From Gammaproteobacteria bacterium RIFCSPHIGHO2_12_FULL_37_14 (GTDB lineage: Bacteria; Pseudomonadota; Gammaproteobacteria; DSM-16500), in NCBI GenBank assembly GCA_001801485.1, contig MGXV01000093.1:1-11956 (forward strand): a stretch of 11,956 nt of DNA. Direction: 5' to 3'. Shown one piece after another: positions 1-7,122 of the stretch. Both the position numbers and the translations under genes were made by a program. The notes under the pieces are model-generated. The model was not told the origin of the DNA and did no database searches. It saw only the letters and a list, made by a program, of their open reading frames with translations. Numbering within the stretch: the stretch's first letter is position 1; each line of letters opens with the position of its first letter.

Positions 1-1
1 T

Positions 2-3000
2 TTAATAGTAGCCATAGTGGCGAGTAGTCGCTGGGTTGTTCTTAAGTGGGTCGATAGGGGTCGCTTTTATGCCAGGGAAAAGTAGTGGACTCCCGCCTCT
101 TGGCGTAGCAGGGGCTTCTTCCACCGGCGCCAATCGCGTCTTTACCTTCTTTTTCTGTTTTCCTGGTTCTTGCTTACTTTCCTCCGTTGGCGCTTTCTGT
201 TGTGCCTTCAATTCGCTTACTTGAGGGAACCTATCTGCTATTAATGTTTCAAATTTCTGCAGCTTCTTATCTGTCTCCTGCTGCTTCTTATCTGCCTCCA
301 ATTTATCTGCTGCTAATGTTTCAAATTTCTTATCTGTCTCCAATTTATCTGCTGCTAATGTTTCAAATTTCTTATCTGCCTCCAATTTATCTGCTGCTAA
401 TGTTTCAAATTTCTTATCTGCCTCCAATTTATCTGCTGCTAATGTTTCAATTTTCTTATCTGTCTCCAATTTATCTGCTGCTAATGTTTCAATTTTCTTA
501 TCTGCCTCCAATTTATCTGCTATTAATGTTTCAATTTTCTTATCTGTCTCCAGTTTATCTGCTTTAAAGGCTTTAAGTTCCTTATCTGCCTCCTGCTGCT
601 TCTTATCTGCCTCCAATTTATCTGCTGTTAATTTGGCAATCTCCGCATTCATCTTCTCTTGCTCAGCTCTCTCCTCTCTAGATCTGCGAGACTCTTCATC
701 TCTCGTTTCGGATTGCTGGACAATTTTCTGACAGCGTATTGATATTTGACGATGAAGTTCTTTCTGAATCCCTTGCTCTTCTTTCGCTTTGTGGATCTTA
801 CTCTCAACCGTGCCCGAGTTCGTGTGTACATTAAAATCCCGCAACGCAGCCTGTGCCTTGTGATGTAACGTCTTGTTAGAGAGTCCCAAAAAACCACTTT
901 TTGCATTCTTTGCAATCGTCTCCCATTTCTCGACCAACTGACGCACCTCCCCTTTTGATCCATTTCTCCACAATGACTCCCAATATTCGCTTAATTCGCG
1001 ACCCCGTGCTGATCGTACTGACGCACTACTCAGTATTGCGTTGAAGAATCCTTTTAAACCACTTAGCTCTTGCTCTTTAATGATGTCCTGCCCATAGTGT
1101 TTGCAAACATCTAGCATTTGCTTCAACGCTTCTTCTGCTGCTTTTCCATAAGCCAACAAAAACAAGGGTTCTAAACTATTATTATCTACTTTCATTCTTC
1201 CCATATGCTCGATGATTGCCTTAAGATGTAAAAGACGCCGCTCTTTCTTAGTTAATTCTATTGCTACCTCAATCACGGTTTTCTTTTTTCTATCACGAAT
1301 TGCGATATTGGCTCCCGCTTTCAGTAAAAGATTAACAACCTCTAATTGATCATGCCCAATGGCCATATGTAATAAACTTTCGCCACTCTTTTTTTCGACA
1401 GAACTGGGATCAAAGGGATGATTCAATAATCGCTCTGTTAGTTCTTGTTCATTCATTCTTAATTGCCTCATCCAAACCAAGGGCAACTTCCCTTGCATAC
1501 AACTGCTTTTCCAAGACTCTATTCGCTCTTTTTTCTGCTTTACCAAATCCTGATGGCGCTGATAATAATGGGCTTCTTGCTTTTTATGCTCCGCCATCTC
1601 TGCTTGAAAGCTCTTCATCTTGGCCTGTTGCGTGCAGTACAACTGGTTAACTTCTTCTGTGTTTGCTAGTACTGTAATCTGATAATCTTTTAATATAACT
1701 GCTTGAATCTCTTTCTGCATTTCGTTTCGAACTTGAACTAATTCTTTCCCAAAATGCGCATCCAGTTCTTCATCCTCGCTACTTAATTTCATTTTCCCAT
1801 AAGCGTTCAAGCGATCTTCTAATGCATTTTTTAAATCAAACATGCTAGTTATTTTTAAATGCTCTTCACCCTGTACGTTTAATTTTCCCTTCAAATAGTT
1901 AGCTAATAAAATTGCTTGATCCTTCAATAATTCATGATTTTCCATCGCTTCTAAATACCGAGTTTGTAATGTCACTAACTTCTCTTCCAATATTTTAATT
2001 TCTTGATCATAATTCTTAAAAGAGAGTCCCTCTGTTTGATCCACATTGACGCGATAGTCTTGCGCAAACACGAGCGCTTCCAACCAGAATACTTCGCCAT
2101 TTTTTACCGCTTCGAAAATCGTGTTTGTTTTCCCTGCCACAGAAAGTAACTTCTCCTCACGCCAGTTTTGCGCTTGCGCTTCACGCTGTTTCAATAAGCT
2201 AGGAATCTTTTGCATAAACACATCGTTTATCATACCATCAAGCGTTACATGAAGCAGTTCTTGGCAAGGCTTTTGCCAATCATTGGGATGGAGCGCTGGT
2301 GAATAAGCAATTTGCAAATTCTCGCGTAAAAATAACTCTGTTTGATCACTCAAGTGATTAAAACTGGCATCTACCTGTTGGACTTGCGGCAATGTGCTGA
2401 GTAATTTTTTAAATTGCTCATCGTTGAGCTCGCAACTCGCAACGTCAAGCTTCCTTAAAAAGGAAGCAGGTTTTAAATAACTCTGTAACCTTTCCAGGGT
2501 ATCACGACCTAAGGTATTGCCTGATAAATTGATTTCATTAATTAAAGGGGATGTGAGAGAAAGCAAGGCATTCATCACCTCTGCACCCTCTTCGTCTGTG
2601 AGTTGATTATCTGATAAATCCAAACTCATTAAAAATGGCGCATATTCTTTTAACAAACGTTTCAACTTATCCAGTGTACCAGCACGCGATACACTATTTT
2701 TTAATTGAATGCAGCCTAATACATCCTTAAAACAAAATCCCAGAATAGGCGCGTCATTCTTTTCTTTATATGCTGTACATGCTGCTTGAATATAGAAGAA
2801 ATCATCCGGATAAAGCTGATTCAATGGGATGATGCCCTTGTATTGTAGCGTATTAAATAATTGTGCTAATATTTCCTTAGTAAAAACTAATCTCACCCCG
2901 TACTGATAGTCTTCTACACACACTCCTCTATTGCAGATTGCTTGATAGAGTAGCTGATGTCGGTCCTTCCCAATTTTTTGTGGAAAGAGAGACAAAAAAG

Positions 3001-3139
3001 GAGAGCCCGGCTCAAAAATATTTTCAAATTCGGTTGTTTGTTTATTTTCTTGCATCTCATGATCATCGAAAACAGATTTTAGTTCATTGTATTTATGCTT
3101 ATTTTTAGTTGTAGTTGTAGTTGATCTTATTTTCATCAT
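2..3139 (-). CDS. Large LRR / ankyrin / coiled-coil protein, putative secreted effector
   Basis: This is a complete 1045-residue ORF that starts ATG-ATG. AAGGA lies 5 nt upstream, which supports the start, and TAA is the stop. Residues about 165-275 hold four leucine-rich repeats of the LxxLDLSxNxL type (cores near 170, 200, 228 and 253). Residues 375-550 are charged and largely helical. Residues 586-628 contain a clear ankyrin repeat (SLLHMAIGHDQLEVVNLLLK, then AGANIAIRD), and a degenerate ankyrin-like stretch lies near 337-372. Residues 800-967 are Lys/Glu/Asp-rich and include a 14-residue tandem repeat. The last 75 residues are basic, then Pro-rich, ending in GYY. I see no signal peptide, no membrane span and no catalytic motif. 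LRR, ankyrin and coiled-coil mosaics are common among Dot/Icm effectors of Legionellales, so a host-directed role is inferred. The C-terminus lacks a clear glutamate-rich E-block, so secretion is unproven. The exact biochemical function is not recognised. The gene lies downstream of prfA in the same orientation, across a poorly coding gap. Confidence 0.85.
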   Translation of the reverse strand: MMKIRSTTTTTKNKHKYNELKSVFDDHEMQENKQTTEFENIFEPGSPFLSLFPQKIGKDRHQLLYQAICNRGVCVEDYQYGVRLVFTKEILAQLFNTLQYKGIIPLNQLYPDDFFYIQAACTAYKEKNDAPILGFCFKDVLGCIQLKNSVSRAGTLDKLKRLLKEYAPFLMSLDLSDNQLTDEEGAEVMNALLSLTSPLINEINLSGNTLGRDTLERLQSYLKPASFLRKLDVASCELNDEQFKKLLSTLPQVQQVDASFNHLSDQTELFLRENLQIAYSPALHPNDWQKPCQELLHVTLDGMINDVFMQKIPSLLKQREAQAQNWREEKLLSVAGKTNTIFEAVKNGEVFWLEALVFAQDYRVNVDQTEGLSFKNYDQEIKILEEKLVTLQTRYLEAMENHELLKDQAILLANYLKGKLNVQGEEHLKITSMFDLKNALEDRLNAYGKMKLSSEDEELDAHFGKELVQVRNEMQKEIQAVILKDYQITVLANTEEVNQLYCTQQAKMKSFQAEMAEHKKQEAHYYQRHQDLVKQKKERIESWKSSCMQGKLPLVWMRQLRMNEQELTERLLNHPFDPSSVEKKSGESLLHMAIGHDQLEVVNLLLKAGANIAIRDRKKKTVIEVAIELTKKERRLLHLKAIIEHMGRMKVDNNSLEPLFLLAYGKAAEEALKQMLDVCKHYGQDIIKEQELSGLKGFFNAILSSASVRSARGRELSEYWESLWRNGSKGEVRQLVEKWETIAKNAKSGFLGLSNKTLHHKAQAALRDFNVHTNSGTVESKIHKAKEEQGIQKELHRQISIRCQKIVQQSETRDEESRRSREERAEQEKMNAEIAKLTADKLEADKKQQEADKELKAFKADKLETDKKIETLIADKLEADKKIETLAADKLETDKKIETLAADKLEADKKFETLAADKLEADKKFETLAADKLETDKKFETLAADKLEADKKQQETDKKLQKFETLIADRFPQVSELKAQQKAPTEESKQEPGKQKKKVKTRLAPVEEAPATPRGGSPLLFPGIKATPIDPLKNNPATTRHYGYY
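239..625 (-). repeat. In-frame 42-bp tandem repeat in the effector-like gene
   Basis: Six consecutive 42-bp units (311-562) encode the 14-residue motif ADKLE[A/T]DKK[I/F]ETL[A/I], residues 860-943. They are flanked by a 21-residue relative (residues 839-859) and a 24-residue relative (944-967), both carrying a QQE insertion. The units differ by only a few bases. The A/T position changes irregularly, while I/F splits cleanly into three I units followed by three F units, which suggests stepwise duplication. Fourteen residues equal two heptads, so extension of a helical rod is plausible, but hydrophobic spacing is imperfect for a canonical coiled coil. The low divergence suggests recent expansion, and copy number probably varies between strains. 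Confidence 0.93.
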
Positions 3140-3167
3140 GTTATTCCTTCATATTTATGAGTGATGA

Positions 3168-3214
3168 CTGGATCGCCACGGCCAACCGTCTCAATGACGG
3201 TACCCGGGAGTACT
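3168..3214. repeat. REP-like palindromic segment
   Basis: The segment begins TGGATCGCCACGG and continues to a perfect inverted repeat ACCGTC-TCAAT-GACGGT (3185-3201). A GTAC...GTAC pair around CCCGGG follows directly (3200-3213). From memory, TGGATYGCCACG...CAATGACG is the shape of small palindromic repeats scattered between genes in many bacteria. Only one copy lies in this window, so repetitiveness cannot be shown here. Confidence 0.4.
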
Positions 3215-3240
3215 ATTTCATGACCATTCAATTTGGTTTT

Positions 3241-3260
3241 AAAAAAGATTCAGCCGAATC
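3241..3260 (-). terminator. Weak candidate intrinsic terminator (minus strand)
   Basis: Read on the minus strand, GATTC-GGCT-GAATC forms a 5-bp stem with a tetraloop, followed at once by six Ts (A-run 3241-3246 on plus). The position suits the end of a transcript coming from the small ORFs at 3376-3724 or from prfA. The stem is short, so efficiency would be low. Confidence 0.3.
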
Positions 3261-3375
3261 AAATCACGAAATGATTCCTGATCTTGATTCCCCTGACTTT
3301 TTCCATAAGAGATGTTTTATCCGAAACACTCGAATCCTGTCCCTGCCTGGAACAAGAGATAATCGCGCTATGACA

Positions 3376-3525
3376 TTAAGCATCATGAGCTTCTTCTGTA
3401 GGAAGAGCCAATCGATGCAATCCTTGTGAGATATTAGCCATTTTTGATAGAAATGGTGAAAAATTAGGCAATAAAGAGCTTATCAAAAACAAAATTATGG
3501 GGTCAGAATGTTTTTTTAGTGCCAT
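3376..3525 (-). CDS. Small hypothetical ORF overlapping 3503-3724 (second gene or frameshifted 3' part)
   Basis: From the ATG at 3525 this reads 49 residues beginning MALKKHSDPIILFLISSLLP, with one short hydrophobic stretch and a C-terminus ending LPTEEAHDA. The same frame is open back to an ATG at 3591. The ribosome binding site at 3525 is poor (only a purine-rich AAAGAAGAA upstream), so independent translation is doubtful. It is offset from the upstream small ORF exactly as a one-base change in the A7 run would produce, so it may be the missing tail of that gene. No family is recognised. Confidence 0.3.
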   Translation of the reverse strand: MALKKHSDPIILFLISSLLPNFSPFLSKMANISQGLHRLALPTEEAHDA

Positions 3526-3724
3526 GTTTATGTTCTTCTTTCGTTTGTCTTGTCTCTGAGTATCTAGCAAAAAAACGAGGATCTGCCGCAAGGGTGAGCC
3601 CCACCCCCACTTCTCTCACCCACGGGCTTTCTGACAAAACGATGCCTCCAGGAAGAGAATTTTGTTCAGTAAGTATTGGTCTATCGAGTAAATCAGATAA
3701 TGATACTTTTGTACGCTTAGTCAT
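3503..3724 (-). CDS. Small hypothetical protein, possibly the 5' part of a frameshifted gene
   Basis: This 73-residue ORF begins MTKRTKVSLSDLLDRP and ends GTKKTF. GAGG sits 5 nt upstream of the ATG, a good ribosome binding site and the main reason for calling it. I do not recognise a family, and no signal peptide or membrane span is visible. It starts 78 bp downstream of the prfA stop on the same strand, with no clear terminator between, so read-through from hemA-prfA is possible. The last codons lie on a run of seven A residues (T-run 3511-3517 on plus). With one A fewer, the frame would continue into the ORF ending at 3376 and give about 115 residues. It may therefore be a disrupted gene, or a real short gene overlapping the next one by 23 nt. 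Confidence 0.5.
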   Translation of the reverse strand: MTKRTKVSLSDLLDRPILTEQNSLPGGIVLSESPWVREVGVGLTLAADPRFFARYSETRQTKEEHKHGTKKTF

Positions 3725-3802
3725 GCTGCCCTCATTAAGTTTTTAAATTTTAAAACAATTATTTATAACCATATTACACCGATAATGCTAGCAAGTTTTT
3801 GA

Positions 3803-4885
3803 TTACTCGCCTAATGAAGCTATCAAATCAGCTGTATATTCGTGTGCCAACGCATCAATAATAGGCGTTAGCTCACCCTCCATAATTTGCGGTAATTGAT
3901 ATACCGTCAAATTAATACGGTGATCAGTCAACCGTCCCTGTGGAAAATTATAAGTACGAATACGCTCTGATCGATCGCCAGTACCCACTAAATTACGTCG
4001 TTTTTCTGCTTGTTGTTGTCGTTGCTTGGTTTGTTCTGCATCTAGAATTTTTGACTTCAACAATGACATAGCACGCGCACGATTTTTATGTTGAGAGCGT
4101 TCATCTTGGCATTCGACAACTGTTCCTGTTGGCAAATGAGTAATACGTATCGCTGAATCGGTTTTTTGTACATGCTGACCACCAGCACCTGAAGCACGAA
4201 AGGTATCCACGCGTAAATCGGCAGGATTAATTTCAATATCTTCAATTTCTGCTAATTCAGGTAATACAGCAATCGTACAAGTTGAAGTATGCACACGACC
4301 TTGAGCTTCTGTTTCAGGTACACGTTGCACGCGATGTACTCCCGATTCGAATTTAAAACGCGAATATGCACCTTTGCCAATAATCCGCATAATAATTTCT
4401 TTATATCCACCGCGCTCACTCATGCTTTCACTAATTACTTCTACTTTCCAGCGTTGCGATTCAGCATAGCGCATATACATACGACACAAATCACCAGCAA
4501 AAATAGCTGCTTCATCACCCCCGGCACCGGCACGAATTTCTAAAAAAATATTATTTTCGTCATGCGGATCACGAGGTAGCAAAGCTAACAAGAGCTCCTC
4601 TTCTGATTTAGTCATTTGTTCTTCGATTTGTTTAATCTCTTGTTTAGCTAATTGCTGCAACTCAACATCTTCTTCATTTAATAAAACTTTTGCTTCATCC
4701 AATTGCTGAACATATGCTTGATATTGCAAATACTGCTGAACGAGTGGCTCAAGTTGCGCATATTCTTTGGATAACTCACGATAACGATTAAGATCATTAG
4801 TGATATGTGGATCGGATAAGGATTGTTTTAATTCTTCATACCGATGCACAAAAGATTGTAATTTAGCTTGAATAGGTGGTCTCAT
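3803..4885 (-). CDS. prfA: Peptide chain release factor 1 (RF1)
   Basis: RF1 recognises UAA and UAG stop codons in the ribosomal A site and triggers hydrolysis of peptidyl-tRNA. At 360 residues it matches the usual family length. The motif AGAGGDEAA lies at residues 119-127. The stop-codon-reading PxT motif is PET at 190-192, in [14 protein letters not shown]2 would carry SPF. The catalytic GGQ is at 235-237 within [11 protein letters not shown], and a Gln/Arg-rich region follows at 283-297. The start ATG overlaps the hemA TGA stop as ATGA, indicating a translationally coupled hemA-prfA operon. The GGQ methyltransferase gene prmC, which often follows prfA in gammaproteobacteria, is not present downstream. 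Instead there are small ORFs and the effector-like gene. Confidence 0.98.
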   Translation of the reverse strand: MRPPIQAKLQSFVHRYEELKQSLSDPHITNDLNRYRELSKEYAQLEPLVQQYLQYQAYVQQLDEAKVLLNEEDVELQQLAKQEIKQIEEQMTKSEEELLLALLPRDPHDENNIFLEIRAGAGGDEAAIFAGDLCRMYMRYAESQRWKVEVISESMSERGGYKEIIMRIIGKGAYSRFKFESGVHRVQRVPETEAQGRVHTSTCTIAVLPELAEIEDIEINPADLRVDTFRASGAGGQHVQKTDSAIRITHLPTGTVVECQDERSQHKNRARAMSLLKSKILDAEQTKQRQQQAEKRRNLVGTGDRSERIRTYNFPQGRLTDHRINLTVYQLPQIMEGELTPIIDALAHEYTADLIASLGE

Positions 4886-6147
4886 AGAGATTCAGCTTTA
4901 GATTCAGGTATAGCGAATAATTGCCTAGCTAAACTCAATAATTCCACTCGTTTTTCCATTCCAGCTTGTCTTAATTGTACACTGGGGACATGTAACAATT
5001 TTTTAGTGAAAGCACGAGCAAATTCATCGAGGACTTGGGAAGGATCTATTCCTCTTTGTAATTGTTGTTTTGCTTTGACTAATTCTGTTTGGCAAAGATC
5101 TTCAATTTGCCCACGATAAACTTGGATAGTCTGTTTAATATTCTCAATTGACTGTAATTCCTTCATGCATTCAATACTTTTTTCATGAATCATTTCCCGT
5201 ACTTTATTTGCAGCATGTTCTCGACCTTGTCGATTGTTTTCAATAATGACTTTCAAATCATCCACACAATACAGTTGCACATTCTCAAGATCCCCCACAG
5301 AAGATTCAATATCACGCGGGACGGCAATATCAATGAGAACTAAAGAATGATTCATGCGAGCATTCATTACCGCTGAGATCATTGCTTGTGTAACAATAGG
5401 TGTCGCGCTACCAGTAGCAGAAAATACAAGATCAGCATTAGCAAGCGTTGATTCCAGTTGTTCTAATTTAGCTACTTTACCATTTATTTCTTCTAGTAAA
5501 GATAATGTTTTCTCTGTACGATTCACGAGTGTTACGGAACCAACCGATTGACCTTTGAGATAGCGAAGCAACAATTCGGACATGCTGCCTGCACCAATTA
5601 ATACAATATTCGCTTGAGAAAATTCAGATATTTTATGTTTAGCAAAATGAATTGCGGCAGAAGCGACAGAAACTGGGCAAGCTCCTATGCTAGTAGTGGT
5701 ACGAATTTCTTTTGCGACCGAAAAGACTTGCTGAAATAAACGATGAAACAAAGTACCAACCGCACCTGCAGTACAACTCTCTGAAAAAGCTTCTTTGATT
5801 TGACCAAAAATTTGTGATTCGCCTAAAATCATAGAATCCAAACCACACGCTACCTGCATAATATGAGCTATTGCATCTTCATTTTGATAGGAGTATATCA
5901 ACGGTTCTAGTATGGAACGCGCCAATGTTGTTTGCGTACAAAACCATTCTCTCGCTATATCCAGATCATCAGCATCACAATAGAGTTCTGAGCGATTACA
6001 TGTTGAAAGTAATATTGCTTCATGTATGCCTGAGCAAGATAATACATCACGCAAGTAAAGTCCCTGCTTATCTAATGCAAAATAAACTCGCTCACGTACG
6101 TTCACAGGCGCAGTTTTATAATTGATGCCAATAACAAAAATCGTCAT
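4882..6147 (-). CDS. hemA: Glutamyl-tRNA reductase
   Basis: HemA reduces glutamyl-tRNA(Glu) with NADPH to glutamate-1-semialdehyde, the committed step of C5-pathway tetrapyrrole synthesis. The ATG at 6147 gives 421 residues beginning [15 protein letters not shown], which aligns with the family N-terminus and places the catalytic cysteine of STCNRSELY at residue 50, as in E. coli. A GTG at 6162 would add five residues and is less likely, although the ribosome binding site for the ATG is poor (AAAGAG about 14 nt upstream). The signature [17 protein letters not shown] is at 102-118, and the NADPH-binding loop GAGSMSE is at 185-191. A helical dimerisation domain forms the C-terminus. It overlaps prfA by 4 nt and diverges from lolB. 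Confidence 0.97.
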   Translation of the reverse strand: MTIFVIGINYKTAPVNVRERVYFALDKQGLYLRDVLSCSGIHEAILLSTCNRSELYCDADDLDIAREWFCTQTTLARSILEPLIYSYQNEDAIAHIMQVACGLDSMILGESQIFGQIKEAFSESCTAGAVGTLFHRLFQQVFSVAKEIRTTTSIGACPVSVASAAIHFAKHKISEFSQANIVLIGAGSMSELLLRYLKGQSVGSVTLVNRTEKTLSLLEEINGKVAKLEQLESTLANADLVFSATGSATPIVTQAMISAVMNARMNHSLVLIDIAVPRDIESSVGDLENVQLYCVDDLKVIIENNRQGREHAANKVREMIHEKSIECMKELQSIENIKQTIQVYRGQIEDLCQTELVKAKQQLQRGIDPSQVLDEFARAFTKKLLHVPSVQLRQAGMEKRVELLSLARQLFAIPESKAESL

Positions 6148-6174
6148 ATCAATACTGATCACTCTTTATTTTGC

Positions 6175-6204
6175 ATTTTAATTCTTCATGAGAGATGATG
6201 TTTA
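6175..6204 (-). promoter_or_regulatory. Candidate hemA promoter
   Basis: On the minus strand, TAAACA (6199-6204) and TAAAAT (6175-6180) are separated by 18 bp. This would start transcription near 6168, about 20 nt before the hemA ATG. The -35 matches the sigma-70 consensus at 4 of 6 positions and the -10 at 5 of 6. The -35 overlaps that of the candidate lolB promoter on the other strand. Confidence 0.35.
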
Positions 6205-6229
6205 CTCAAAATTGGCATTATTTTATGCT
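6201..6229 (+). promoter_or_regulatory. Candidate lolB promoter
   Basis: TTTACT (6201-6206) and TATGCT (6224-6229) are separated by 17 bp. Each matches the sigma-70 consensus at 4 of 6 positions. The predicted start near 6236 leaves a leader of about 27 nt. The -35 shares four bases with that of the opposing hemA promoter candidate, so the two may compete. Confidence 0.35.
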
Positions 6230-6262
6230 TAAAGTTCCAGGGAAACAAAGGAAATCTAAATT

Positions 6263-6877
6263 ATGGATACCAGAGTCCAAAGACAAATTTGGTATAGTAC
6301 CCTTCTCATCATCATCTGCCTATCTGCTTGTACTACCATGCCACCTACTTCTGCGCCTCCGTTATCTCCTGAACTATCTTGGCACGATAGACAAATTATT
6401 CTATCTCGTATACAAAATTGGCAATTAAATGGCAAAGTCGCTGTGCAAACAGCACAAGATTCTGGCAGTGCCAGTGTAAATTGGGTTCAAAATAATAAAC
6501 AATATACGATATCTTTATTAGGCCCACTAGGTACTGGTGGATTTAAATTAACTAGACAACTGACAGGCGTCAGCTTAGAAACTTCGGATGGCAAGCATTA
6601 TACAGCCAATAATCCTGAGCAATTATTAGCAGAGCAATGGGGCTTTCATCTACCTATTTCATCGCTTAGGTATTGGATACGCGGATTACCTGTCTCGGGT
6701 ATTTCTTATACTAAACAGCTAGACATTCATCATCGCTTGATGACATTAACCCAACAAGGGTGGCAAATTCAATTTTTAAGTTATAGTAAGGTGGGTGTGA
6801 TTGATTTGCCAAACAAAATGGTTATTGCTTCGCCTCTGCTCAAAGCAAAATTGATTATTTATCGATGGAATGTTTGA
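6263..6877 (+). CDS. lolB: Outer-membrane lipoprotein receptor LolB
   Basis: LolB accepts lipoproteins from periplasmic LolA and inserts them into the outer membrane. The product is 204 residues. The N-terminus has charged residues, a hydrophobic core (YSTLLIIICL) and the lipobox LSAC, with the lipidated cysteine at residue 23. The +2 residue is Thr rather than Asp, consistent with outer-membrane sorting. Family features include WQLNGKVAVQT near 53, GSASVNW and GPLGTGGFKL. Overall sequence similarity to well-known LolB is modest, but the lipobox, length and divergent position next to hemA support the call. AAAGGAAA lies about 10 nt before the ATG. The usual downstream partner ispE is missing, and tRNA-Gln follows after 57 bp. 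Confidence 0.93.
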   Translation: MDTRVQRQIWYSTLLIIICLSACTTMPPTSAPPLSPELSWHDRQIILSRIQNWQLNGKVAVQTAQDSGSASVNWVQNNKQYTISLLGPLGTGGFKLTRQLTGVSLETSDGKHYTANNPEQLLAEQWGFHLPISSLRYWIRGLPVSGISYTKQLDIHHRLMTLTQQGWQIQFLSYSKVGVIDLPNKMVIASPLLKAKLIIYRWNV

Positions 6878-6892
6878 AATTTATCATTCCCA

Positions 6893-6921
6893 TTGACACT
6901 CAATACATCTCTCAGCAAAAT
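6893..6921 (+). promoter_or_regulatory. Candidate tRNA-Gln promoter
   Basis: A perfect TTGACA -35 (6893-6898) is followed after 17 bp by CAAAAT (6916-6921, 4 of 6). The predicted start near 6928 is about 7 nt before the mature tRNA 5' end, a typical geometry for a tRNA gene. It lies entirely in the short lolB-tRNA gap. Confidence 0.5.
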
Positions 6922-6934
6922 AGCCCTTCTTGAT

Positions 6935-7006
6935 TGGGGTGTAGCCAAGCGGTAAGGCACCGGGTTTTGATCCCGGCATTCCTAGGTTCGAATCCTAGCA
7001 CCCCAG
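6935..7006 (+). tRNA. tRNA-Gln (anticodon TTG)
   Basis: A full cloverleaf folds over 72 nt. The acceptor stem is TGGGGTG/CACCCCA with discriminator G at 7006. The D arm contains AGCGGTAAGGC. The anticodon stem is CCGGG/CCCGG, with loop TTTTGAT giving anticodon TTG at 6967-6969. The T arm is CCTAG-GTTCGAAT-CTAG. It closely resembles gammaproteobacterial tRNA-Gln(UUG). The 3' CCA is not encoded (the next bases are AATAAA) and must be added by the nucleotidyltransferase. Its place just upstream of prs is conserved in related genomes. Confidence 0.97.
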
Positions 7007-7051
7007 AATAAAAATAATGACTCACGATTCAGATAATTTTTTTGCATCCAG

Positions 7052-7070
7052 TTGCTGTTTTTTTCAGCAA
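7052..7070. promoter_or_regulatory. Inverted repeat TTGCTG-N7-CAGCAA upstream of prs
   Basis: This is a perfect 6-bp inverted repeat around seven Ts, ending 6 bp before the extended -10 of the prs promoter. It could be an operator or a hairpin in a tRNA read-through transcript. No T-run follows, so it is not a standard terminator. Confidence 0.3.
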
Positions 7071-7073
7071 GCT

Positions 7074-7082
7074 TGGTATACT
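7074..7082 (+). promoter_or_regulatory. Candidate extended -10 promoter of prs
   Basis: TGGTATACT provides the TGn extension and a -10 hexamer matching the consensus at 5 of 6 positions. Transcription would begin near 7089, leaving a leader of about 34 nt before the GTG start. A TTGCTG lies 19 bp upstream of the hexamer, a poor spacing, so the extended -10 is probably the main determinant. Confidence 0.5.
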
Positions 7083-7122
7083 CGCATTTGTATATAAAAA
7101 ATACTAACTTAAGGATGCTCTT

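Larger units (their letters stand above)
3140..3375. other. Non-coding gap upstream of the effector-like gene
   Basis: No convincing gene is seen here. A plus-strand ORF runs through from 3121, but it begins inside the start region of the large minus-strand gene. Its first internal ATG, at 3157, has no Shine-Dalgarno sequence, and the composition does not look coding. The gap holds a REP-like palindromic segment (3168-3214) and a small hairpin with a T-run on the minus strand (3241-3260). It must also contain any promoter for the large gene; CATAAA about 20 nt upstream of its start is only a weak -10 candidate with no good -35. Confidence 0.5.

Noticed and set aside
187..567. 126-residue plus-strand ORF made of repeated YLLLMFQ-type units
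   Set aside because: It is the antisense reading of the 42-bp repeat in the large minus-strand gene. The absence of stops follows from the repeat itself, and there is no ribosome binding site.
239..625. CRISPR array
   Set aside because: The units are contiguous, in-frame and without unique spacers, so this is a coding tandem repeat.
3121..3429. 102-residue plus-strand ORF across the effector upstream gap
   Set aside because: It starts inside the opposing gene, has no Shine-Dalgarno sequence at its start or at ATG 3157, and runs through a palindromic repeat. No family is recognised.
3519..3746. 75-residue plus-strand ORF opposite the small gene
   Set aside because: It is the antisense of a minus-strand ORF that has a better ribosome binding site, and it has no start signal of its own.
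3725..3802. Intrinsic terminator after prfA
   Set aside because: Only a short GCTAGC palindrome and scattered A/T runs are seen, with no stem followed by a T-run.
4057..4245. 62-residue minus-strand ORF inside prfA
   Set aside because: It is an alternate frame of prfA, whose own frame carries the GGQ and PET motifs.
7021..7047. Terminator after tRNA-Gln ending in a run of seven Ts
   Set aside because: The T-run is present, but no stable stem precedes it, so a terminator cannot be supported.
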